Origin: a virus
Strand: one strand, 5' to 3'
Virus record (IMG/VR): IMGVR_UViG_3300043466_000942
Span: 1 to 32,732 of that record
DNA: 32,732 bases
Under the pieces are notes generated by a model. It had not been told where the DNA came from, did no database searches, and worked only from the letters and a program-made list of their open reading frames with translations. Positions 22,723 to 30,560 of the stretch are shown piece after piece (the first letter of the stretch is position 1; every line of letters begins with the position of its first letter). Made by a program: the position numbers and the translations under genes.

Positions 22723-23577
22723 TTAATATTGATTTCTTCCTAATTCGGTTTGATATGAGTTTACTATTGTTGATAAGTTAGCTCCATCTAATCCATATCC
22801 TATTGAAGCAAATGAACAACCTCTACTACTATTTCTATATCCAGTTGTACCATCGTTTTGTGCTCCTAAATAAAGTTCTCTTGATGTAAATGCTGCAGTT
22901 CCAGATGACGTATTAACAACCTGTACTGCATTTCTATATCCTAAAGTTGCTGTACCATTTCGTACACCAACCATATATCCATTAGATGCGCCAGGCGCTC
23001 CACCACTTCCACCAATTTTATTTACAAAGACATATTGGTTATTATCACTAAATCTCATTGCTAAAAGAGTTTCACCACCAGCTGCAGCATTTGTTGCACC
23101 AATCTCTACATCATCAGCTCCTGCTGCATTTGTAAATGAATAGTAAGATACGTGGGCATCATTTAATCCTGCAAAATGAGTTTGTGGTACAAAAAATGTA
23201 TTTGCGTATGTACCAGAAACACCATCAGGTTTAGCTCCACTATTATTATGTGTCCATCCTCCAGCAAAACTTAAACGGAATGCTGCATCAGTATCTTGAG
23301 GGTCTTTAAGATTATATTTGTGAGTTGTAGATGTACCACCAATCATAGGGTATATTGCTACCATATCCACCCACATATTTTGATTCTTAAGAGATACTAC
23401 TAAATTATTAATAGCTGTTGCATTTGAACCGGAAATACCAGTAACATTAATAAATGCTTCTGCATCTGGGTCAAATGGAGAAGCTGTAAAAGTATTAATA
23501 CCTACTAAAGAATCTCCGTAGGTTAAATAATCTATTTTTACATCTCCCAAATATAATTGTGTACTAGCTTCAGGCAT
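22723..23577 (-). CDS. Putative adhesin with shared N-terminal anchor
   Basis: This 284-residue protein starts STQLYLGDVKIDYLTYGDSL ... VGINTFTASPF, matching the anchor of 21897-22718. The remainder is different: an early helical piece (NNLVVSLKNQNMWVDMVAIY), then Gly/Asn/Ala-rich beta structure (AAGADDVEIGATN, GYMVGVRNGTATLGYRN) and an end like LamG-type folds (SRELYLGAQN, ASIGYGLDGANLS). Exchange of the C-terminal domain behind a constant anchor would fit host-range diversification. Confidence 0.6.
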   Translation of the reverse strand: MPEASTQLYLGDVKIDYLTYGDSLVGINTFTASPFDPDAEAFINVTGISGSNATAINNLVVSLKNQNMWVDMVAIYPMIGGTSTTHKYNLKDPQDTDAAFRLSFAGGWTHNNSGAKPDGVSGTYANTFFVPQTHFAGLNDAHVSYYSFTNAAGADDVEIGATNAAAGGETLLAMRFSDNNQYVFVNKIGGSGGAPGASNGYMVGVRNGTATLGYRNAVQVVNTSSGTAAFTSRELYLGAQNDGTTGYRNSSRGCSFASIGYGLDGANLSTIVNSYQTELGRNQY

Positions 23578-23579
23578 TA

Positions 23580-23759
23580 TTATTCAAATTTATCTAATTC
23601 GTGATTATATGTTTGTCCAATTATTGCTAACCTTTCTCTAATATCAATAAGTGCACATTCTCCTTCTGGTAATTGATATCCATCTAATGTATTCATATCA
23701 CTTATTGTTATTACATCTATTACAATACTTCTATAATCTACTACTGCGTATTTGTACAT
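23580..23759 (-). CDS. Small conserved phage protein in the fibre cluster
   Basis: This 59-residue ORF starts MYKYAVVDYRSIVIDVI and ends YNHELDKFE. The middle PEGECALIDIRERLAIIG looks like a compact helical unit. It lies 10 bases after the LamG gene and 2 bases before the next ATG, filling the gap. Small genes at this place in fibre clusters often encode assembly or anchoring factors, but no family is recognised. Confidence 0.6.
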   Translation of the reverse strand: MYKYAVVDYRSIVIDVITISDMNTLDGYQLPEGECALIDIRERLAIIGQTYNHELDKFE

Positions 23760-23769
23760 ATATTTTATT

Positions 23770-24615
23770 TTAACTTTTTATTACTATACTATCAGGTGGT
23801 GTTATTGTTGCACCTGTATATCCTCTATTACTTCCTATTGTTACTCTATAATCCTGTATTGAACCTTTTGCTCCATCATTAGCTCCCATATCTCCACCAA
23901 ATACTCTATAAAATAAATTTGATGTAATTGTACCAGATGTACTAGCAGTATTTGTTATTCGTTGTCCAGCCCAATAAGCAGTAATTGTATTTGTTGAGTT
24001 AGTAAATGCAAATGCACAATGATACCAAACATTTAGATTATAAGATTGATTTCCACTAAAATATTGATTTGCGCCTCTAATAAATCTTAAACGAAACAAA
24101 GGAGAGTTAGGCTGATTTGATGGGAATGACATATCTAATGAAAATGTACCATTCGTATTTCTTAAAAGAGATTTATGGAAAGGTGCTGCAGGTGATGCTA
24201 ATCTTTCTTGCATATATAGCCAACACTCAACAACCCAATCGGTAGATGTAAAGTTACTAAATGTACTTCCAAATACAGCTCCAATAGAGCCAGCATCTTC
24301 TTGAAATACTGATGTTGAGTATCCTCCAGCAGCTGAAAAATCATAAGAACCTGAGTTTACTAACGATGATGATGTAATACAAACGTTAGTAGCTGATGAT
24401 GATGTAACAATAAGATTTACATTTGCACCACTACCTCTAACATATTTTGATATATCATTTTGAAAATTAGTTTGTTCAAATACACTTCCAAAGTTTGTAC
24501 CTGGTACAGCCAATTCAACAAAAGAACCGGAAGAATCAGTTCTAACTAAAAAAGCAGGTCCTGCTGCAGAAGGCGGCTGTATATTATAAAACGTTGTTGA
24601 TGAAAATAAACTCAT
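23770..24615 (-). CDS. LamG/concanavalin-like fibre protein
   Basis: This 281-residue protein has an N-terminal segment (QPPSAAGPAFLVRTDSSGSF) followed by a clear LamG-like sandwich: FTSTDWVVECWLYMQE (about 122-137), NVWYHCAFAFTNSTNTITAY (about 196-215) and GSIQDYRVTIGSNRGYTG near the end, all standard LamG signatures. It follows the large fibre gene after one base and is likely a sugar-binding tip or side fibre. Confidence 0.7.
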   Translation of the reverse strand: MSLFSSTTFYNIQPPSAAGPAFLVRTDSSGSFVELAVPGTNFGSVFEQTNFQNDISKYVRGSGANVNLIVTSSSATNVCITSSSLVNSGSYDFSAAGGYSTSVFQEDAGSIGAVFGSTFSNFTSTDWVVECWLYMQERLASPAAPFHKSLLRNTNGTFSLDMSFPSNQPNSPLFRLRFIRGANQYFSGNQSYNLNVWYHCAFAFTNSTNTITAYWAGQRITNTASTSGTITSNLFYRVFGGDMGANDGAKGSIQDYRVTIGSNRGYTGATITPPDSIVIKS

Positions 24616-24616
24616 A

Positions 24617-27600
24617 TTATATAAATCTTTTTGCGTTTACAACATAAGCAGTTGTTGAATTTTCTGCTACAATTGATAACACATCTTTTATTCCACTACC
24701 AGATGATGGTAAGTAGAATGAACCAGATGGTTGTTTAATATTTGAACTAAATGATGCCGATGATACCGTACCAGTTGTTACAAAGATATTTGCATTCTCA
24801 CCAGGGTTTAAGTTAGTTACGTTAAAGTGTGTTGTTGCACTATTTGCTAAAGTTACAGTAAAGAAGTTTCCTGCATTCATATCAATTGATGCTGTGTTAC
24901 TTGCTACTGTTACTGCTACCACATTACCTTGCGCTGAACCAGTTATGATTATTGAACCAGTTATTACTGCAGAGCCTGTGAAAGGGAATTGTGTTAATCC
25001 TGCAACATTACTTCCACTAATAACATATAATGTATTAGGGTCTTTAGGTGTCAGCGATGAGTATGATGCTGAATCTAAAGTTACGATGTTATTAATTCTT
25101 GGTATAGTAGTATAAGTGTCCGTTACGTTACTTACAAATGAGCCACTAAATGTACCGCTTGTATAATAGTTGATAGAATTAAATCCTATTGAACCAGTGA
25201 TTCCTAATGAACCTGTAATCAATGCAGAACCAGTGAATGGGAATCCAGCTCCAGTTCCACCACTTCCACCAGCTAATGTTATAGATGCAGTGTTATCATT
25301 AATTGTAAGGGCTTGTACGGCACTTCCACTAAATAATAGATAAGTTGCTGTTCCTACATTTGTTGAACCAGAAGCAAATCCAAATGGTTGTGCTGATGTT
25401 CCGTTTGTACCATTAACTCCGTTTGTACCATTAATGCCGCTTGTACCATTTACTCCATTAGTTCCATCTAAGCCGCTTGTACCATTTACTCCATTAACAC
25501 CCGATGTTCCATTTACACCACTTGTACCATTTACTCCCGATGTACCATTTACTCCAGATGTACCATTTACTCCAGATGTACCTGATGAACCATTTGTTAC
25601 AGTTGAACCTGATACGATGTATAATGTATTGGGGTCTTTTGGTGATAATGCTGAGTAAGATGCTGAATCTAAAGTTACAATTCTATTTGCAGGTGCTACG
25701 TTTGTATAAATGTCACCTAATGTACTTACAACACTTCCACTTAAAGAAGCTGATGAAATTAATATTGAACCAGTTACACCTAAACTTCCAGTTATTTGTG
25801 CTGAACCAGAGAATGGGAAACCAGCTCCAGCTCCACCTTCAATCTTAATAGATGCTGTTGAGTTAGCTACACTATATGATTGAACTCCGCTTCCACTAAT
25901 TGAAATATATGTTGCAGTTCCAATTATATCACTTCCACTAGCAAATGTAAATGCAGTTGCTGACGTTCCAGATGTTCCCGATACACCGCTTGTTCCACTC
26001 AATCCAGAAGTACCATTCGTTGCGCTCAATCCAGAAGTACCTGATGTACCATTTGTAACCGTAGAACCAGAAACAATATAAAGTGTATTAGGGTCTTTTG
26101 GTGTAAGAGCTGCGTATGAAGCAGAATCTAAAGTTACTATCTTTTCTGCAGCCGGTACGTTTGTGTATGTATCACCTAAGTTTGTTACTACTGATGAACT
26201 AAATGAGCCACTTAATAATGTTAAGCTTCCAGTAACTCCTAATGAACCTGTTATTTGTGCTGAACCAGAGAATGGAAATCCACTACCTACTCCACTTATT
26301 ATAATTGATGCAGTTCCAGAATTTACAGTTGCAGTAACACCACTTCCACTAAAGTTTAAGAATGTTGCTGCTCCTTGCGCTGTACCTTCATCAGCTACCG
26401 TTAATATTGTTGTTAATCCAGATGTACCATTACTTCCATCTGCGCCTGATGTTCCATCAACCCCAGATGTTCCCGATACACCGCTTGTTCCGCTAACACC
26501 ATTAGTACCATTAATACCTGATGTGCCATCTACGCCTGATGTTCCGCTTACTCCGCTAGTACCATTTATTCCAGAAGTTCCATCAACTCCCGATGTGCCA
26601 CTAACACCGCTAGTTCCATCCACACCGCTCGTACCATCTATTCCAGAAGTACCATTACTTCCGTTTACACCGCTCGTACCATCTACGCCTGATGTTCCAT
26701 CAACTCCAGACGTTCCGTTGATTCCTGAGGTTCCTGATACCCCAGAAGTGCCACTAACTCCGCTTGTGCCGCTTACTCCTGATGTTCCTGATACGCCTGA
26801 AGTACCATCTACTCCGTTTGTACCATTCGTACCATCTATTCCAGAAGTGCCGTTAATACCGCTCGTACCATTGATTCCTGATGTGCCGTTTACCCCTGAT
26901 GTTCCATTAACTCCAGAAGTACCTGAAGTACCATTGAATACTAATGAGCCTGAAGGTATTGCTATTGGATAAGAATTTGAATTACCTACCCACACATATC
27001 CTTCTTGTATGTTTGGAAGTGTAGCAGGACCAGGGTTTAAAACTAAACCTTTTCCACCACTACCTTCTTTTGTTACTATTCCTAATAATTGTATAATTGC
27101 TGAACCAGTTGGTCTTATGTTTGTAAAACCACCACCTGCAGCTGCGTATATTTCAGCTCCTTCAGCGTATCCAGTTGTATTAACCGCATCTATCTGTCCT
27201 AATATAATACCTCTACCAGTATTTGCACTATTGATATTATCACCTATAATATATGTTACAGGCATTTTAGCTGGATTAGCAGCATCTGCTCTAAATACTT
27301 TTGGATTTGCTCCTACTGAACCTGATACATAAACAGGCGTTCCTCTTAATAAAGTTGTTGCTTCACCATTATATACCGTATCGTTTGTTGTATTAACATA
27401 TTGTAATGATAGATTACCATTACCATCCGTCTGAATAAAACTAAATTCACCATTGTCAACAGTTGGATATTTCAATCCACTAGCTGTTAATCCACCAACT
27501 AAGTTAGAACCTGATTGTACTGATAAAGAGCCTGTTATTGAAACTTGTCCAAATAGTAATTGTGTATCATTAGCTGCATCACCTAATTGGTTTGAGCCTG

Positions 27601-28621
27601 ATGAGTATATTACACTTGCTGTTTCTATTTGTACTAATAACTTAGATGCAGTTATATCACCTGTTACATTCAAACTACCATTTATTGTTTGGCTACCATT
27701 GAATGTATTAGAACCTGTTGTAGCGTAAGAACCAGTCTTAGCTTCCAAGTTTTGTATTCTACCTGTATTTGAAGATATGTTTCCTTCATCAGTTGTCAAA
27801 CGAGTTGATAGAGATGAAGATAAAGTATTTAATGAAGATGTACTTGCGTATGAGCCTGTTACACTAATTAAAGCGTTTACTTTAGCATCATTAGAAGCAG
27901 TATATGAATTGAATGAAGATGTTGTTGTATATGAGCCACTAACTGCTTGAAGTGAATCTACTTCAGCTATTAGAGTATCTATTTGTGCTTTTACCGAACC
28001 TGATACTACATTAATTCTATTATCAATTGATGTACTAACCGAATTGATTGTATTCACTAATGATTGAGATACAGCTGCAAGAGATGATGTAGTTGCGTAT
28101 GAACCAGTCACCGCTTGTAAAGAATCTACTTCAGCTTCTAATACATTAATCTCATTCGCAACACTTGCACTAAACACATTGTTTGATGCTGTATATTGGT
28201 TAATAGATTGTGTGAAAGCATTTATAGATTGTGTATATGCATTAAACGATGAAGTAGTTACTAAATTACTAATATCTACTGCAGTTGCGTTTACATTAAT
28301 TGTTGCTGTTGCACCTACTAAGGATGCAGTTATACTAGCTCCCACAAAGTTTAATGTAGTTGCTGCTCCTAATGATACACCTTCTTCTTGAATTACAACA
28401 CCACTACCTGATAGTACTAAGTTATCCACTTGAGCTTCTAACATTGCTATACTTCCAGAGAATGATGATGAATCTATATTGTATGAACTCTCATCAACTA
28501 AAGAATCAATCATGTCAGTATTGAATTCTCTTAATATTGTTGGAGTAATAGCACCTACGTTGTTATTAGGAAAACTACTTTGATTTTCAGCTTGTAATTG
28601 CGTTTTATTTAATTGAGACAT
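24617..28621 (-). CDS. Collagen-like modular tail fibre protein
   Basis: This 1334-residue protein is the largest in the genome. Residues 1 to about 340 are helical Ser/Thr-rich heptad units with repeats such as LEAEVDSLQAVTGSYATTSS, then a T4-fibre-like beta region (INGSLNVTGDITASK) and a conserved domain (TTLLRGTPVYVSGSVGANPK). From about residue 562 a collagen-like tract of Gly-Thr-Ser/Gly-Val-Asn triplets runs for about 170 residues. Then come three copies of a unit with FPFSGSAQITGSLGVTGS and LDSASYxALxPKDPNTLYIV, separated by shorter Gly-X-Y tracts. The C-terminal 90 residues form a head domain. It forms a long trimeric fibre. Confidence 0.82.
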   Translation of the reverse strand: MSQLNKTQLQAENQSSFPNNNVGAITPTILREFNTDMIDSLVDESSYNIDSSSFSGSIAMLEAQVDNLVLSGSGVVIQEEGVSLGAATTLNFVGASITASLVGATATINVNATAVDISNLVTTSSFNAYTQSINAFTQSINQYTASNNVFSASVANEINVLEAEVDSLQAVTGSYATTSSLAAVSQSLVNTINSVSTSIDNRINVVSGSVKAQIDTLIAEVDSLQAVSGSYTTTSSFNSYTASNDAKVNALISVTGSYASTSSLNTLSSSLSTRLTTDEGNISSNTGRIQNLEAKTGSYATTGSNTFNGSQTINGSLNVTGDITASKLLVQIETASVIYSSGSNQLGDAANDTQLLFGQVSITGSLSVQSGSNLVGGLTASGLKYPTVDNGEFSFIQTDGNGNLSLQYVNTTNDTVYNGEATTLLRGTPVYVSGSVGANPKVFRADAANPAKMPVTYIIGDNINSANTGRGIILGQIDAVNTTGYAEGAEIYAAAGGGFTNIRPTGSAIIQLLGIVTKEGSGGKGLVLNPGPATLPNIQEGYVWVGNSNSYPIAIPSGSLVFNGTSGTSGVNGTSGVNGTSGINGTSGINGTSGIDGTNGTNGVDGTSGVSGTSGVSGTSGVSGTSGVSGTSGINGTSGVDGTSGVDGTSGVNGSNGTSGIDGTSGVDGTSGVSGTSGVDGTSGINGTSGVSGTSGVDGTSGINGTNGVSGTSGVSGTSGVDGTSGADGSNGTSGLTTILTVADEGTAQGAATFLNFSGSGVTATVNSGTASIIISGVGSGFPFSGSAQITGSLGVTGSLTLLSGSFSSSVVTNLGDTYTNVPAAEKIVTLDSASYAALTPKDPNTLYIVSGSTVTNGTSGTSGLSATNGTSGLSGTSGVSGTSGTSATAFTFASGSDIIGTATYISISGSGVQSYSVANSTASIKIEGGAGAGFPFSGSAQITGSLGVTGSILISSASLSGSVVSTLGDIYTNVAPANRIVTLDSASYSALSPKDPNTLYIVSGSTVTNGSSGTSGVNGTSGVNGTSGVNGTSGVNGTSGVNGVNGTSGLDGTNGVNGTSGINGTNGVNGTNGTSAQPFGFASGSTNVGTATYLLFSGSAVQALTINDNTASITLAGGSGGTGAGFPFTGSALITGSLGITGSIGFNSINYYTSGTFSGSFVSNVTDTYTTIPRINNIVTLDSASYSSLTPKDPNTLYVISGSNVAGLTQFPFTGSAVITGSIIITGSAQGNVVAVTVASNTASIDMNAGNFFTVTLANSATTHFNVTNLNPGENANIFVTTGTVSSASFSSNIKQPSGSFYLPSSGSGIKDVLSIVAENSTTAYVVNAKRFI
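24920..26420 (-). repeat. Three fibre modules with collagen-like spacers
   Basis: Within the fibre gene, three copies of the module encoding SGSAQITGS ... LDSASYSALTPKDPNTLYIV lie at about 24960-25300, 25620-25900 and 26080-26400 (the PKDPNTLY codons are near 25030, 25630 and 26085). Gly-X-Y tracts at about 25395-25596 and 25960-26055 separate them. Boundaries are approximate. Confidence 0.7.
26417..26936 (-). repeat. Long Gly-X-Y (collagen-like) codon tract
   Basis: About 173 codons in which every third residue is Gly, mostly as Gly-Thr-Ser with Gly-Val-Asn, Gly-Val-Ser, Gly-Ile-Asn or Gly-Val-Asp. The DNA repeats are imperfect with mixed synonymous codons, so the tract has been kept at protein level while the DNA diverged. 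It should fold as a collagen-type triple helix in the fibre stalk. Confidence 0.85.
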
Positions 28622-28643
28622 CTCTTTATATATTTATATATTT

Positions 28644-28892
28644 TTATATATTTCCAATATCAAATCCACTACTGAAACCACTACTAAATGCTCCTCTTTG
28701 TACAGGTGCTCTTTGTGTTTGTCCGATAGTTTGATTTTGTAAAGCACCCTCACAACATTCAGTTGTGTAGATATCAGTATCAACACATAAACATCCTCTA
28801 CGTTTTGTCTTACCAGTTGCTTTACCTCTTGTTGGTCCGAAGTAAACACCTGACCACTTTCTCATATTTTGATTATAAGCTGGAGTTGGCAT
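28644..28892 (-). CDS. Small Cys-motif protein, paralogue 1
   Basis: This 82-residue protein begins MPTPAYNQNMRKWSGVYFGP. After a basic stretch it carries GCLCVDTDIYTTECCEG, followed by QNQTIGQTQ and a Ser/Gly/Phe-rich end (SSGFSSGFDIG). The upstream gene has the same Cys pattern in a shorter protein. The four Cys (C-L-C...C-C) may bind metal or form disulphides in the particle. Its ATG lies one base after the upstream stop. I know this pattern from small Bacteroidota phage proteins without assigned function. Confidence 0.68.
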   Translation of the reverse strand: MPTPAYNQNMRKWSGVYFGPTRGKATGKTKRRGCLCVDTDIYTTECCEGALQNQTIGQTQRAPVQRGAFSSGFSSGFDIGNI

Positions 28893-28893
28893 G

Positions 28894-29073
28894 TTATGAT
28901 TTTTTATATATTAGACCGATACCCTGTGAACCTATCTTCTTATCACAACACTTAATATCATATACTGGTTTATTCCAGCATAGACATCCCATGCGATTAC
29001 CTTTCCTCGGAGATGATAATGAATCAACTCTACCTTTCTTTGGTTTGGGCGGATAAGATGTTTTTAGTTTCAT
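28894..29073 (-). CDS. Small Cys-motif protein, paralogue 2
   Basis: This 59-residue ORF begins MKLKTSYPPKPKKG and contains GCLCWNKPVYDIKCCDKKIG then SQGIG. The same spacing occurs in the next gene (GCLC...Y...CC...Q.IG), so the two are paralogues. It overlaps no other gene, and its stop is one base before the next ATG. It begins 15 bases after the late-promoter-like element at 29089-29098. Confidence 0.68.
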   Translation of the reverse strand: MKLKTSYPPKPKKGRVDSLSSPRKGNRMGCLCWNKPVYDIKCCDKKIGSQGIGLIYKKS

Positions 29074-29088
29074 CGGATTACTTTATCT

Positions 29089-29098
29089 TTTAACAATT
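29089..29098 (-). promoter_or_regulatory. Late-promoter-like element before the Cys-motif and fibre genes
   Basis: The minus strand reads AATTGTTAAAAGATAAAG, 15 bases before the ATG at 29073. It shares the ten-base core with the elements at 7962, 17482, 19913 and 21868. Confidence 0.42.
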
Positions 29099-29128
29099 AT
29101 AAACCATAAAGTATTAGAGAGGTATGGA

Positions 29129-29251
29129 TTATGCTGCCTGTATCTTCTTCATCGCCTGTCTGTGTAACAAGTCTTCTAATTGAACTTTATCAGCTTGGTA
29201 TGCTAACCATAGTAAACATTTCTCTAATGGTTCTTCTACTACTGCATTCAT
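29129..29251 (-). CDS. Very small helical protein after the 29254 gene
   Basis: This 40-residue ORF (MNAVVEEPLEKCLLWLAYQA to KKIQAA) starts 2 bases after the stop of the previous gene and is in another frame. It is predicted to be one or two amphipathic helices. It could be a true small gene or the end of a frameshift product of the preceding gene, but I see no slippery site near that stop. Confidence 0.52.
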   Translation of the reverse strand: MNAVVEEPLEKCLLWLAYQADKVQLEDLLHRQAMKKIQAA

Positions 29252-29253
29252 CT

Positions 29254-29901
29254 TTAGGATATCGTTTTGTGCCAATTGGATAATTGATGAGTAAGAACGC
29301 CACTTTTTTCCAAAACGGATTTGATGCTCCGAGGTACTTCCATCGATTCCATCAAAGAGCTCAGGGTATCTTTCTGCAAGTCCTCGAGTAAATTCTTGAA
29401 AAAAAAAAGTGCTCCAAAGTGTACGTCCATAGATACATCCATAAACTTTTCTGCATATAGTGCACCATCATATACTTTTGTATCGTATAAGGCTCCTGTC
29501 TTTTTAATTACAGGTCTATAAAGGATACTCATTATCTCTGCCCACTTCTCATCTACACCAATGGTTTCGTACTTTGATATATCCACATAAGCACCATAAG
29601 CCATATTAGATAGGTTAGGTTCGAATCCATACTCTACACCATCTATCTTTATAAATCTTTTTAATGGATGTTCAGCTTTGTTAAAGAAACTCTCTAAATC
29701 CCTCTTAACCTTTACATAGGTGTCTATATCCATTTGGTTCAAGTACTCCACAGGAAAGTGGCACAGGTGATGAAATAAGCATGCTGTAAGGGCTTCAGGT
29801 TCATCTGCGTATGTTTCCATATCCTTTCTTAATGCTAAGTAATCTTTAAGTGTTACTGCTTCCCAACTTGTTGGTACTTTTAGTATTATCTCTTGTTTCA
29901 T
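29254..29901 (-). CDS. Conserved Bacteroidota phage protein, function unknown
   Basis: This 215-residue protein has a conserved look: SWEAVTLKDYLALRKDME near the start, FEPNLSNMAYGAYVDISKYE (about 93-112), DEKWAEIMSILYRP, and MDVHFGALFFFKNL (about 158-171). Homologues are familiar to me near terminase genes of Bacteroidota phages, but I know no proven role; assembly or tail chaperone activity is a guess. A run of ten T encodes part of LFFF (29399-29408), a site where sequencing or polymerase could slip. The ATG context is ATAATATG. Confidence 0.65.
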   Translation of the reverse strand: MKQEIILKVPTSWEAVTLKDYLALRKDMETYADEPEALTACLFHHLCHFPVEYLNQMDIDTYVKVKRDLESFFNKAEHPLKRFIKIDGVEYGFEPNLSNMAYGAYVDISKYETIGVDEKWAEIMSILYRPVIKKTGALYDTKVYDGALYAEKFMDVSMDVHFGALFFFKNLLEDLQKDTLSSLMESMEVPRSIKSVLEKSGVLTHQLSNWHKTIS

Positions 29902-29902
29902 A

Positions 29903-30559
29903 TTATTTTATTTTCCATAGTTTAACGAAATGAGAATCTCTGCCATCCCCTTCTGAATGTATTTCGGTATGTGTATTCTCTATATGTGTCATCAATTGTT
30001 TTTGTTTTACTCCACCTAAGAAGTTATGTAGCTCCATAACAATATACTTTACTCCACTTAATTCAGCATGGATTAAGAAATCATATTCAGCTCCTTCACA
30101 ATCTATTTTTAACAAACCAACTTCTCTATCTCTTATAAGGTCTTTAAATGAAAGGGTAATACATTCTTCCCATTCTCCTTGCCATCCATGTCCATTTTCT
30201 CCATTAACAAACTCTTGCGTACCAAAGTTGCCTGATAGGGTATCATCCTCACCAGCCATATACTTCATTAATCTTACAACTTGTCCGCTTGTACTTCCAA
30301 CTGCATTTCTACTATACGAACCATCATATCCATTCAATCTTATTTGTTCACAATTGTAAACTGATGGCTCTACTAAATGCCAATTATCAAATCTCCATTT
30401 CCATGCATTCCAAAATCCACCAACGTTAGCTCCAATATCTAATACCAATTCATCCTTTTGGATATCTACTGAATCTATTGGATATGCTTGACATTCTCTT
30501 GTCACAGTATCATACCAGTCAGCTGGTTGATTGTTTGCTATTAACTTTTCTACTTTCAT
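29903..30559 (-). CDS. FkbM-family SAM-dependent methyltransferase
   Basis: This 218-residue protein has the FkbM layout: SAM motif I VLDIGANVGGF at residues 39-49, a later EPS segment after the second strand (HLVEPSVYNC, 61-70), and the FkbM hallmark LLKIDCEGAEYDFL at 149-162, followed by IVMELHNF at 173-180. FkbM enzymes usually O-methylate small molecules or sugars. In a phage the target could be host surface glycan, phage particle glycan or a modified nucleotide. It lies between a coiled-coil gene and the 29254 protein, downstream of the terminase genes. Confidence 0.82.
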   Translation of the reverse strand: MKVEKLIANNQPADWYDTVTRECQAYPIDSVDIQKDELVLDIGANVGGFWNAWKWRFDNWHLVEPSVYNCEQIRLNGYDGSYSRNAVGSTSGQVVRLMKYMAGEDDTLSGNFGTQEFVNGENGHGWQGEWEECITLSFKDLIRDREVGLLKIDCEGAEYDFLIHAELSGVKYIVMELHNFLGGVKQKQLMTHIENTHTEIHSEGDGRDSHFVKLWKIK

Positions 30560-30560
30560 A

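Noticed and set aside
25385-26940. Repeat array that at first sight looks like a CRISPR
   Set aside because: Units are in-frame Gly-X-Y codons with degenerate third positions; there are no constant repeats with unique spacers and no cas genes.
26163-26972. Long plus-strand ORF encoding Pro-Val/Thr-Pro repeats
   Set aside because: It is the antisense shadow of the collagen-like Gly-X-Y tract of the fibre gene; the regular codon pattern keeps the opposite frame open.
28634-28849. Alternative minus-strand ORF over the Cys-motif gene
   Set aside because: Different frame of the 28644-28892 gene; the latter has the paralogous Cys motif and the tight start/stop junction.
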